Source: Acidobacteriota bacterium
GTDB taxonomy: Bacteria; Acidobacteriota; Vicinamibacteria; Vicinamibacterales; UBA2999
Direction of reading: 5' to 3'
Length of the DNA stretch: 7,009 bases
NCBI GenBank assembly: GCA_020851835.1
Contig: JADZBZ010000375.1
Coordinates: 1 to 7,009, forward strand
Shown: piece after piece, positions 1 to 6,925 of the stretch
How positions within the stretch are numbered: position 1 is the stretch's first letter
Layout of the letters: each line of letters opens with the position of its first letter
The notes under the pieces: model-generated
What the model was told of the DNA's origin: nothing
The model's input: only the letters and a program-made list of their open reading frames with translations
Databases searched by the model: none
Made by a program: the position numbers and the translations under genes

Positions 1-840
1 CGCACGCACGGACTGCTCCGCACGGAAGCGGCCTCGCCCATCGATCAGCGCCGCCTTGGCCAGCACCGTCTGCGTCGGCTCGACGGTCGGCGATACGAAC
101 GTCACCGGGTTGGTCGCCAGCACCTGGTCCCGGTCGTCCACGATCCGGACGGGAAGCCCGACCTTCAGGTCGGCGGCCTGCTGCACAGGCACGTTGACGT
201 ACAGTTCCAGCACGTCGTTCTCATCCACCGTGGTGAGCACCGACGACTTGGTCACGCGGTCGCCGGCCCGCACCGGGATATCGCCGATCACGCCGGCCGA
301 AGGTGCCGTGACCCGGTAGTACGCCAGCTCGGCGCGCAGTTGCCGGACCTGCTCGTCGACGGACTGCAGCACGGCCTGGGCCGTACGCTCGGCCGTCTCC
401 GCCTGGGCGAGTTCGCGCTGGCTCACCGCGCCGGCGGCGTACAGCGCCTGGGTGCGCGTCCGCTCCTGCCGTGCGTACTCCAGCTCGGCTGCGCGCACGC
501 CCCGCGTGCTTTCGAGAGCCGCGACAGCCGCCTGCTGGGGCGCGGAGTCGATTTCGAACAGCGGAGCGCCGCGCTGGACGGCTTCGCCCGACCGCACGGC
601 GATGCGGGTGATGAGCCCCTCGACCTGCGGCTGAACGGTACTCGAGCGTCGCGACTTCAGCGAAGCAATGAAGTCGCTGGTCTGCTCGACGGGATGCTCG
701 GTCAGCGTCAGGGTGTCGACAGGCATCGGCGGGGGGCCGGCGGGCCCGCCCGGGCCCGCACCGGGCGCGGCGCCGCCGCCGCACGCGGCCGCACCAAGGG
801 CGAAGACAACAGCGATCAGAGATGGGGTCGTCGGGGACAT
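1..840 (-). CDS. RND-type efflux periplasmic adaptor (membrane fusion protein), C-terminus cut by window edge
   Basis: Adaptor subunits of this HlyD/AcrA-like family link an inner-membrane RND pump to an outer-membrane channel. The 280 visible residues begin with an apparent lipoprotein signal (hydrophobic residues 8-19, then Ala-Ala-Ala-Cys with Cys20), followed by a Gly/Pro/Ala-rich linker (21-40). The first lipoyl half is at about 66-100 (TVQPQVEGLITRIAVRSGE, then GAPLFEID). An Ala/Glu/Gln/Arg-rich helical hairpin spans about 101-172 with a turn near YAAGAVSQREL. The second lipoyl half is at about 174-205 (YYRVTAPSAGVIGDIPVRAG), and the start of the beta-barrel domain follows from about 208. 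The protein runs off the left edge, so roughly the last quarter is missing. Oddities: the signal peptide has no Lys/Arg before its hydrophobic core, and no clear Shine-Dalgarno precedes the ATG. The gene is divergent from a TetR regulator with an operator-like palindrome between them, so drug- or toxicant-induced efflux is a reasonable inference; the substrate is unknown. The pump gene itself is expected beyond the window. Confidence 0.9.
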   Translation of the reverse strand, partial: MSPTTPSLIAVVFALGAAACGGGAAPGAGPGGPAGPPPMPVDTLTLTEHPVEQTSDFIASLKSRRSSTVQPQVEGLITRIAVRSGEAVQRGAPLFEIDSAPQQAAVAALESTRGVRAAELEYARQERTRTQALYAAGAVSQRELAQAETAERTAQAVLQSVDEQVRQLRAELAYYRVTAPSAGVIGDIPVRAGDRVTKSSVLTTVDENDVLELYVNVPVQQAADLKVGLPVRIVDDRDQVLATNPVTFVSPTVEPTQTVLAKAALIDGRGRFRAEQSVRA

Positions 841-901
841 GGTTGTTTGGACGCCGCTGGGAGGCCGGACGGGTGCCCGGGCGCAGATCGGCGAGCAGGT
901 G

Positions 902-930
902 ATGATAAATGAAGGTTCATTTATTGTAAA
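902..930 (-). promoter_or_regulatory. Predicted sigma70-like promoter for the efflux adaptor gene
   Basis: On the minus strand TTTACA (930-925) and TATCAT (907-902) lie exactly 17 bp apart, each one mismatch from the TTGACA and TATAAT consensus. Transcription would begin near 895, leaving an untranslated leader of about 55 nt before the adaptor ATG at 840. This AT-rich patch stands out sharply from its GC-rich surroundings. The spacer is filled by the palindrome at 905-924, which suggests direct repression by steric block. The promoter assignment is a sequence match, not an observed start site. Confidence 0.65.
905..924. promoter_or_regulatory. Perfect 20-bp palindrome, likely TetR-family operator
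   Basis: ATAAATGAA and TTCATTTAT form a 9-bp perfect inverted repeat around a central GG. It lies in the divergent gap between the adaptor gene and the tetR-family gene and ends 15 bp before the regulator's GTG. TetR-family dimers typically bind palindromes of about this size next to their own gene. Because the site covers the promoter spacer of the adaptor gene and sits just upstream of the regulator start, it could control both directions. Seen: the perfect symmetry and position. Inferred: binding by the adjacent regulator. Confidence 0.7.
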
Positions 931-939
931 GTTACCTTC

Positions 940-1650
940 GTGTCTCCGCGGCCCAAGACGGCGCCCGACGCGGTCATCCTGGAGGCCGCGGCACGCCTGC
1001 TGTCGCGGCTCGGCCCCACCCGCATGCGCCTCGAAGACGTGGCCCGCGAAGTCGGCCTCGCCCCCGCCACCCTGCTGCTCCGCTTCAAGAGCAAGCGCCA
1101 TCTGCTGCTGGCCGTGGCCGAACACGGCATCACGGGGATGGCCGACTACTTCAGGGAGCGCCGGCAGCGGAGCCGCTCGGCCCTCCACGCGGTCACCGAT
1201 GTCTGCGACAGCCTTCGCGAACTGGCCGAGGCGCCCCAGCAGTTGGCCAATCTGCTGGCCTTCATCCAGCTGAGCCTGGAGGACCCCGAGTTCAGCGCCG
1301 CGTCCGAGCGCCACGATGCGGCCCTGGCGCACGAGATGCGGCGCCTGCTCGACGAGGCCCGCGGCCGCGGCGAGCTCATCGAGGTCAGTACGAAAGCACT
1401 GTCGCGCGCCGTCATCGCGATGATGCGTGGGTCGCTGCTCACGTGGAGCGCGATCGGCCAGGACACCCGGCCCGACGCCTGGGTAAAGGCCGATCTCGAC
1501 ACCCTCATCGCGCCCTACCGCCGTGCGGAGGCGGGCGGCGACTTGTCCGCTCCCGCGCGCGCCCGGCGCGCCCCGGCCGACAGCGGAACCGACGCGCCCT
1601 CGCGAAAGGCCTCCCGGGTGGGCCGCCGTCCGCGCCCCCCACGCCCATGA
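940..1650 (+). CDS. TetR/AcrR-family transcriptional regulator
   Basis: A 236-residue regulator, most likely the local repressor of the divergent efflux operon. The N-terminal DNA-binding domain covers about residues 8-55: helix 1 is AVILEAAARLLSRLG, the helix-turn-helix is RLEDVAREVGLAPATLLLRF, and the domain closes with FKSKRHLL, the usual TetR layout. The C-terminal ligand and dimer domain (about 60-197) is variable and does not reveal the effector. Start choice: an in-frame TGA at 910-912 leaves the GTG at 940 as the only usable start; the first ATG (1024) would cut the HTH. There is no clear Shine-Dalgarno. From about residue 198 the protein carries a 39-residue Arg/Pro/Ala-rich tail with no TetR counterpart that I recognise, ending inside the ATG of the next gene (ATGA overlap). 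Function as a TetR regulator is secure; its target is inferred from the operator and gene order. Confidence 0.9.
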   Translation: MSPRPKTAPDAVILEAAARLLSRLGPTRMRLEDVAREVGLAPATLLLRFKSKRHLLLAVAEHGITGMADYFRERRQRSRSALHAVTDVCDSLRELAEAPQQLANLLAFIQLSLEDPEFSAASERHDAALAHEMRRLLDEARGRGELIEVSTKALSRAVIAMMRGSLLTWSAIGQDTRPDAWVKADLDTLIAPYRRAEAGGDLSAPARARRAPADSGTDAPSRKASRVGRRPRPPRP

Positions 1651-2510
1651 CTACCAACGACGATCTGATGGGCTATTCCCGGGGGATGTACAGCAACTGG
1701 CTGTGGCACCGGCCGCTGCGGCTGATCGTCGACGCTGGCGAGGGGCTGCAACTGGCTCTGGGCAGCCTCGTGTTCGCACCGTCGTTTCTCGCCATCACGC
1801 ACGGCCATTCCGACCACGTCCTCGGACTGCCCGGCCTGATCGCGGCGCGGCGCTTCGGCAAGGGTGCGCGCGACAAGCCGCTCACGGTGTTCCATCCCGA
1901 CCGGTCCACGGGAGTGCGCGCGGTCCGCACCCTGCTGGAGACCGCGTATGGAGGCGTCACATTTCCAGTCACGTGGGTGCCCATGACACCGGGCGGGTCC
2001 GCAGCCATGGGGACCGGGCGGACGATCGAGGCCTTTGCCGCCGAGCACACGCCGGGCGAACCCGCGTTGGGGTACCGCGTGGTCGAGCCGCGGCGCCGAC
2101 TCCGGCCGGAGTTCGCCGCGTTGGCGCCGGCCGACCTCGCCCAGCGGGCCCGTCAGGGCGGGCGCGACGCCATGACGGTTCCGCTCGCCCACGTGGTCTT
2201 CGCCCATAGTGGCGACTCGATGGCGGTGGCACCGGAGGCGGTCGCCGGCGCCGACCTGCTGGTGCACGATGCCACCTTCCTGCACGCCGCGGATCGCCGG
2301 GAACGCGTCCACGCGACCACCGAAGAGGCCCTCGACGCGGCGCGCCGCGCAGAGGTGGGCGACCTGGTCCTCCAGCATCTGTCCATTCGGTACGAACGTC
2401 CGGCCGCCCTGCAGACGCTCGCCCGTCAGGTGGCGGCCAGCGGCTATCAGGGCCGCGTCCGGTTGCTCGACGACAGCCGCCTCATCGCGCTCGACGCCGG
2501 CACGCCGTGA
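1647..2510 (+). CDS. RNase Z-like metallo-beta-lactamase-fold hydrolase
   Basis: A 287-residue member of the MBL superfamily closest in motif pattern to ribonuclease Z, the tRNA 3'-end endonuclease. Visible metal-site elements are THGHSDH (residues 51-57: His52, His54, Asp56, His57), AEHTPGEPALGYRV (His134), HSGDS (Asp190), LLVHDATF (His207), HATTEEA (His223) and LQHLSIRY (His244). The GYSRGMYSNWLW start and DAGEGLQLALG segment match the beginning of RNase Z-type proteins, which supports the ATG at 1647 over Met8 or Met14. The usual 'THLHGDH' and 'THFSSRY' are changed here to THGHSDH and QHLSIRY, so it may be a paralogue with another phosphodiester substrate rather than the housekeeping tRNA enzyme. 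Its ATG overlaps the regulator's TGA by 4 bases with little Shine-Dalgarno signal, so it is probably translationally coupled to that gene. Confidence 0.85.
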   Translation: MTTNDDLMGYSRGMYSNWLWHRPLRLIVDAGEGLQLALGSLVFAPSFLAITHGHSDHVLGLPGLIAARRFGKGARDKPLTVFHPDRSTGVRAVRTLLETAYGGVTFPVTWVPMTPGGSAAMGTGRTIEAFAAEHTPGEPALGYRVVEPRRRLRPEFAALAPADLAQRARQGGRDAMTVPLAHVVFAHSGDSMAVAPEAVAGADLLVHDATFLHAADRRERVHATTEEALDAARRAEVGDLVLQHLSIRYERPAALQTLARQVAASGYQGRVRLLDDSRLIALDAGTP

Positions 2511-2538
2511 GCGCCGGTGGTCGTCCGGATCGGTGGAC

Positions 2539-2544
2539 TACAAT
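2539..2544 (+). promoter_or_regulatory. Candidate -10 element for gatCA (near-leaderless start)
   Basis: TACAAT, one mismatch from TATAAT, ends nine bases before the gatC ATG. A start site about seven bases downstream would leave only two or three untranslated bases. No TTGACA-like -35 is seen at 15-19 bp upstream (GGTGGT lies at the 17-bp position), and no strong Shine-Dalgarno lies between the hexamer and the ATG. It is one of the few AT-rich spots in the region, but a single hexamer match is weak evidence. Confidence 0.4.
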
Positions 2545-2553
2545 GGCGGGTCT

Positions 2554-2846
2554 ATGCCCACCGCGCTGACGCGCGCCGACGTGGCGCGCATCGCCGAACT
2601 CGCCCGCCTCGACCTCACGCCGGAGGAGCTCGACCTGTTCACCCGCCAGCTGGGCGACATCCTCGGCTACGTCGAACAGATCCGCGACCTCGACACAACG
2701 GGTGTCGCTCCCACCTCGCACGTGCTGAATCGTCCGGTCGAGCGGCCCGACCTCGTCGTGACGCCACTGTCGCGGCCCGACGCGCTCGCCAACGCCCCGG
2801 ACGCGGCGCCCGAGGCGGGCCTCTTCAAAGTGCCGCGGGTGCTGTG

Positions 2847-2847
<1 letters not shown>
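2554..2847 (+). CDS. gatC: Asp-tRNA(Asn)/Glu-tRNA(Gln) amidotransferase subunit C
   Basis: A 97-residue GatC, the small subunit that wraps around and stabilises GatA and GatB in the cytoplasmic amidotransferase correcting Glu-tRNAGln and/or Asp-tRNAAsn. The family pattern is complete: an N-terminal helical part (DVARIAELARLDLTPEE, then LFTRQLGDILGYVEQI), a linker DTTGVAPTSHVL, and the conserved end ALANAPDAAPEAGLFKVPRVL-like segment (residues 77-97) with the NAP and FKVP motifs. Length is normal. The ATG at 2554 starts exactly where the family does. It overlaps gatA by one base (TGATG), so the pair should be translated together. gatB, needed for activity, is not nearby; separate gatCA and gatB loci are common. 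Confidence 0.96.
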
Positions 2848-4283
<1,436 letters not shown>

Positions 4284-4303
4284 CCGGAAGGCGGGGGCAG
4301 GGA

Positions 4304-4648
4304 CTAGGCGACGGCCGGCGTCCGGCGGAAGAAGATGGCCCACACGAGCAGGCCGAGCAGGACGAACGGAATGGCCGGCAGCAGCACCGCCATCACCGCG
4401 ACGATGGTCCCGACCACCGCCACGGCCGTCAGCGCAATCAGGATGAGAGGAACGGCCGCCGCGCCCGCCACGACGCCCACCGCACCCAGCGCCAGCCAAA
4501 TGGGAAGGAAGAGCAACCTGAGCAAGAGCCGCACGGGGAGCAGCACGACCCAGAGCACCAGTTTCAGGAGCAGGAACACGAAGCCGACCACCGCCGCAAC
4601 AGCGAGCCCGGCGGCGATCAGTCCACCGAAGACCAGCAATTCGATCAT
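4304..4648 (-). CDS. Small hydrophobic membrane protein of unknown function
   Basis: I do not recognise a named family. The 114-residue product is almost wholly hydrophobic, with about four membrane spans: residues 3-20, 21-37, 47-73 (probably one or two spans) and 75-106. The only charged residues are Glu3, Lys29, Arg40, Arg44, Arg108 and Arg109, so positive charge clusters in the loop at 40-44 and at the C-terminal end. It begins at ATG 4648, preceded by a weak GAGTGAG; an open frame continues upstream but reads against the omega-like gene and is not coding. It lies 49 bp downstream of the omega-like gene on the same strand and is convergent with gatA, with only 20 bp and no hairpin between them. 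Co-transcription with the upstream gene is likely. The role is unknown. Confidence 0.7.
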   Translation of the reverse strand: MIELLVFGGLIAAGLAVAAVVGFVFLLLKLVLWVVLLPVRLLLRLLFLPIWLALGAVGVVAGAAAVPLILIALTAVAVVGTIVAVMAVLLPAIPFVLLGLLVWAIFFRRTPAVA

Positions 4649-4697
4649 CTCACTCTGAGGAGACGAAGCTCGTGCGGCCCCGGTTCCGCGCCGGCGC

Positions 4698-5024
4698 CTA
4701 TCGCGTGTCGAAGACGGCCTTGAAGTCCGGCAGGCTCCACTCGACCAGCCCGTGCCGAACCTCCTCCATCGCCACGCGCTCGGCCTTGATCTTCCGGACG
4801 ACCGGGACGCCGGGCACCGGCGGCACGGTGGCCGCGACGGGCGCGGGTGGCGGGGCCACGGGTTCGGGCTCGCCGGTGGCCAAGCGCGGCTTGGCGCCCC
4901 GTCGCAGTTGCTTCGCCCTGAGGGCGGCCACATCCACGAACAGGAACCGGCTCTCGATGGGTGACGCCTGCGGTCGCTCGACCGGCTCGTCCACCTGGTC
5001 GTTCAGAATCTCCGCTTCAGACAT
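4698..5024 (-). CDS. rpoZ: RNA polymerase omega subunit-like protein with Pro/Ala-rich insert
   Basis: A 108-residue protein resembling the omega subunit, which assists folding and assembly of the beta-prime subunit of RNA polymerase. Two omega blocks are visible in the right order: SRFLFVDVAALRAKQLRRGA (residues 25-44), matching the 'RF.LV.VAA.RA.QM..G' core of E. coli omega, and KAERVAMEEVRHGLV (80-94), matching 'KTTVIALREIEEGLI'. Between them a Pro/Ala/Val-rich stretch (about 51-77) makes the gap roughly 25 residues longer than in E. coli. The first 24 residues are acidic. It is not next to gmk or coaBC, the common neighbours. Upstream, TAAACT (5038-5033) lies eight bases before the ATG, and GAAAGG is too close to act as a standard Shine-Dalgarno. 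The match is by motif reading and could instead mark a second, divergent omega paralogue. Confidence 0.72.
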   Translation of the reverse strand: MSEAEILNDQVDEPVERPQASPIESRFLFVDVAALRAKQLRRGAKPRLATGEPEPVAPPPAPVAATVPPVPGVPVVRKIKAERVAMEEVRHGLVEWSLPDFKAVFDTR

Positions 5025-5032
5025 AGCCTTTC

Positions 5033-5038
5033 AGTTTA
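5033..5038 (-). promoter_or_regulatory. Candidate -10 element for the omega-like gene
   Basis: On the minus strand TAAACT (two mismatches from TATAAT) ends eight bases before the ATG at 5024. This is nearly the same spacing as the TACAAT before gatC, implying a transcript with almost no leader. No convincing -35 is seen. The GAAAGG that overlaps this leader sits only two bases from the ATG, so it is a poor ribosome site. Low-confidence reading; the gene may instead be transcribed from upstream. Confidence 0.3.
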
Positions 5039-5104
5039 GCACGGCCGATGCCGGCCCCGTCGTCCGAGGCACTTCCAGCGGCCGGCGGCTCCGGTCTTCT
5101 CGCC

Positions 5105-5446
5105 CTACGCTGCCAGGAACCCGCCCACAAACCATGACACCAGGCTCACGACCAGCGCCCCGAAGAGGGCCGCCCAGAAGGACGACACGGAGAAACCGGG
5201 AACCAGCGCCGCGGCCAGTGCGAACGCGGCCGCGTTGATCACGAAATAGAACAGGCCCAGGCTGAGGACGGTCAGCGGCAGCGTCAGCAGAACCATCATC
5301 GGCTTGACGACCGCGTTGACGAATCCGAGCACCAGGGCGCCAACGGCCAGGGCGACGCCCGACGACACCCGGACGCCCGGCACCAGATACGCCGCGGCCC
5401 CGAGACCGATGGCGACCACCAGCCAATGGATGAGAAAAACGGTCAT
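5105..5446 (-). CDS. PF04020-type (YvlD / phage holin family 4) four-helix membrane protein
   Basis: A 113-residue inner-membrane protein matching the 'phage holin family' PF04020 (B. subtilis YvlD type). Despite the name, these are widespread chromosomal genes without proven holin function, and some are tied to envelope stress. Family marks are GFVNAVVKPM (residues 41-50), TLPLTVLSLGLFYFVINA (55-72) and LVPGFSVSSFWAALFGALVV. Four spans are expected at about 3-22, 30-46, 52-80 and 90-111. An internal duplication is visible: LVPGVRVSSGVALAVGALVL (21-40) against LVPGFSVSSFWAALFGALVV (81-100). The start is clear: AGGAGG at 5456-5451 lies four bases before the ATG, the best ribosome site in the window, which suggests strong translation. 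It sits 84 bp downstream of the Usp gene and may share its transcript. No lysis gene or endolysin is nearby, so a phage origin is unlikely. Confidence 0.88.
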   Translation of the reverse strand: MTVFLIHWLVVAIGLGAAAYLVPGVRVSSGVALAVGALVLGFVNAVVKPMMVLLTLPLTVLSLGLFYFVINAAAFALAAALVPGFSVSSFWAALFGALVVSLVSWFVGGFLAA

Positions 5447-5450
5447 ACGA

Positions 5451-5456
5451 CCTCCT
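5451..5456 (-). promoter_or_regulatory. Strong Shine-Dalgarno of the PF04020-type gene
   Basis: AGGAGG on the minus strand, a full anti-16S core, sits four bases upstream of the ATG at 5446. It fixes the start and contrasts with the weak or absent ribosome sites of the adaptor, tetR, gatC and omega-like genes. Confidence 0.7.
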
Positions 5457-5530
5457 GCCGGTAGCCTACTCCCACCGCGGTTGATTGGCCGAGCGGCACG
5501 CCGGAGTGGCGGAGCGTCGGCGGGAGGCCA

Positions 5531-6895
5531 TCACGCCTTCGGCGCCCGAACGATGAACACCGGCCGCTTGCTCGACGCCATGACGGCTTGCGCGACCGAC
5601 CCGAGCACCACCCGCGCCAGCGCCGACCGCCCCTGCGAGCCCATGACGATGACGTCGGCGGCGAATCGCTCGGCGTGCCGGCAAATCGCGGCCGCCGGGT
5701 CCTCGTCCTCGACCACAGCCACCTCGACGCCGACGCCGAGCGCGCACGCCTCATCGGGTACGAGACCCTTCAACCGGCGCTCGCATGCCCGCACGTGACT
5801 CGCGTGGCGGGCACTCGGCCCGAGCGTCACCTCGAATTCGCCGCCCGCCAACGCCAGGGGATGCACCACGTGGAGGATCTGCACGAGGCCCCCAGGCGGG
5901 GCGACCGCCAGCGCATGGGAAATGGCCCGGTTGGCCAGAGGTGAGAAGTCGGTGGCCACCAGAACCCTTCGGAGGGACGGTACCGGCGGTACCTTCTTCA
6001 GCGCCTGGACGGCCGGCACGGTGACCACGCTCACCAGGGCGGTGTGCAGGAGCCCCCGTGACACGGACGGCGTGAGGAGGCGCCCCAGCCCCTTCTGCTG
6101 GTGGGTGCCGGTGACGATCAAATCCGCCTGTGCCTCGGTCGCCATTTCGAGCAGGGCCAGATCGGCCCGTCCCCGCGCCGCGTGCACGACGAGGCGGGCG
6201 TCATCGCCCGCCAGAGCGCTGACACGCGAACGGAGGCTGCGCTCGAGGGCCTCCTGAACCGCCGCGGGGTTCTCGACCGCTGACGGATCCCGCGGGAACC
6301 CGAGGCGCTCGCGCTCCTCCGGCCAGTTGGCGTACGCGACGGTGACGCGGCACGGCCCGGCTCGCCGCAGTTCGCGTACCCAGGCGAGGGCCGCTTCGGC
6401 CGGCAACGTGTAGTCGAAGCCGAGGAACACATTGAGGGGCCGCTCGCCGCCGAGCCACGCGAGAAGCGGATCGGCCCGCCGCACGACGAGCGTGGGCACT
6501 GGAGCGGACTCGGCCGTCCGCTCCGAGACGCTGCCCAGTTGGTGGCGGCTGGCCGACCTCGTTCCGAGCGCTCCCACGACGATCAACCTGGCGTCGCAGG
6601 CCTGGGCCTGCTCGACCAGCACCTCATCCGGATGACCGCCGGCCAACACCTCGGTCACGGTCGCCCCCCGGCCGCGCAGGCGGGCAGCCTCCGCCTTCAG
6701 CGCCTCGCGCCATGTCTTCGCCATGACCTTGGCGGCTGGCGGGCCGGGTGCGGCGTCGGGAGACGCGTGCACCAACACGATGGGAAGGCCCAGAGCCACG
6801 GCGAGCGCGGACGCGACGTCAGCGGCCTCCTTCGCGTTCCGGGTGAAGTCGGTGCCACACACCACGGCATGGCGGATCGGTGATTGCTCGACCAT
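5531..6895 (-). CDS. Universal stress protein with three tandem UspA domains
   Basis: A 454-residue cytoplasmic protein built of three Usp domains (about 5-140, 152-296 and 307-452), each opening with a beta strand and an Asp (Asp16 in VCGTDFT, Asp161 in LGFDYT, Asp316 in VATDFS). ATP-binding Usp proteins carry G-2x-G-9x-G(S/T). Domain 1 has it (Gly108, Gly111, Gly121-Ser122) and so does domain 3 (Gly419, Gly422, Gly432-Ser433). In domain 2 the second Gly is Gln266 and the third is Pro276, so it probably does not bind ATP in the standard way. Typical Usp proteins have one domain (about 150 residues) or two (UspE type). The start at 6895 is preceded by AGGGGG eight bases away. It follows a membrane-protein end by 30 bp on the same strand, so both are probably co-transcribed. 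Stress survival is the family role; the specific signal is unknown. Confidence 0.93.
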   Translation of the reverse strand: MVEQSPIRHAVVCGTDFTRNAKEAADVASALAVALGLPIVLVHASPDAAPGPPAAKVMAKTWREALKAEAARLRGRGATVTEVLAGGHPDEVLVEQAQACDARLIVVGALGTRSASRHQLGSVSERTAESAPVPTLVVRRADPLLAWLGGERPLNVFLGFDYTLPAEAALAWVRELRRAGPCRVTVAYANWPEERERLGFPRDPSAVENPAAVQEALERSLRSRVSALAGDDARLVVHAARGRADLALLEMATEAQADLIVTGTHQQKGLGRLLTPSVSRGLLHTALVSVVTVPAVQALKKVPPVPSLRRVLVATDFSPLANRAISHALAVAPPGGLVQILHVVHPLALAGGEFEVTLGPSARHASHVRACERRLKGLVPDEACALGVGVEVAVVEDEDPAAAICRHAERFAADVIVMGSQGRSALARVVLGSVAQAVMASSKRPVFIVRAPKA

Positions 6896-6925
6896 CTCTC
6901 AAACCCCCTGCGTCGGCCGCGCGGC

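Noticed and set aside
727..783. G/C-run-rich stretch as a possible G-quadruplex or repeat element
   Set aside because: It is simply the coding sequence of the Gly/Pro/Ala linker after the lipoprotein Cys; no regular repeat unit is present.
221..784. Long minus-strand open frame opposite to the adaptor reading frame
   Set aside because: It overlaps the adaptor in another frame, is composed of Arg/Ala/Gly-rich low-information sequence typical of GC-rich shadow frames, and has no recognisable motif.
1443..1646. Possible longer N-terminus for the RNase Z-like protein
   Set aside because: The extra residues read through the regulator's coding region out of frame and lack homology-like pattern; the family-type start is GYSRGMYSNW soon after the ATG at 1647.
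2517..2846. Possible longer N-terminus for GatA
   Set aside because: The upstream frame overlaps gatC entirely. The ATG at 2847 gives the normal length and puts the catalytic residues at the known positions 79, 154 and 178.
5050..5086. GCCGGCC / GGCCGGC inverted repeat between the PF04020-type gene and the omega-like gene, possible terminator
   Set aside because: The arms are perfect, but the loop is 23 bases and there is no T-run on the minus strand; such repeats are common by chance at this G+C content.
5105..5446. Prophage remnant suggested by the 'phage holin family' match
   Set aside because: No endolysin, structural or integrase gene is nearby, base composition matches the flanks, and this family is mostly chromosomal and unrelated to lysis.
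5503..5515. CGCC-GGAGT-GGCG small hairpin downstream of the Usp gene
   Set aside because: The stem is only four base pairs with no following T-tract, too weak to call a terminator.
5481..5530. TTGGCCGAGCGGC stretch resembling the D-arm start of a tRNA-Ser/Leu
   Set aside because: No matching acceptor stem, anticodon arm or GTTCGA-type T-loop follows at the right distance, and the Usp gene ends directly after it.
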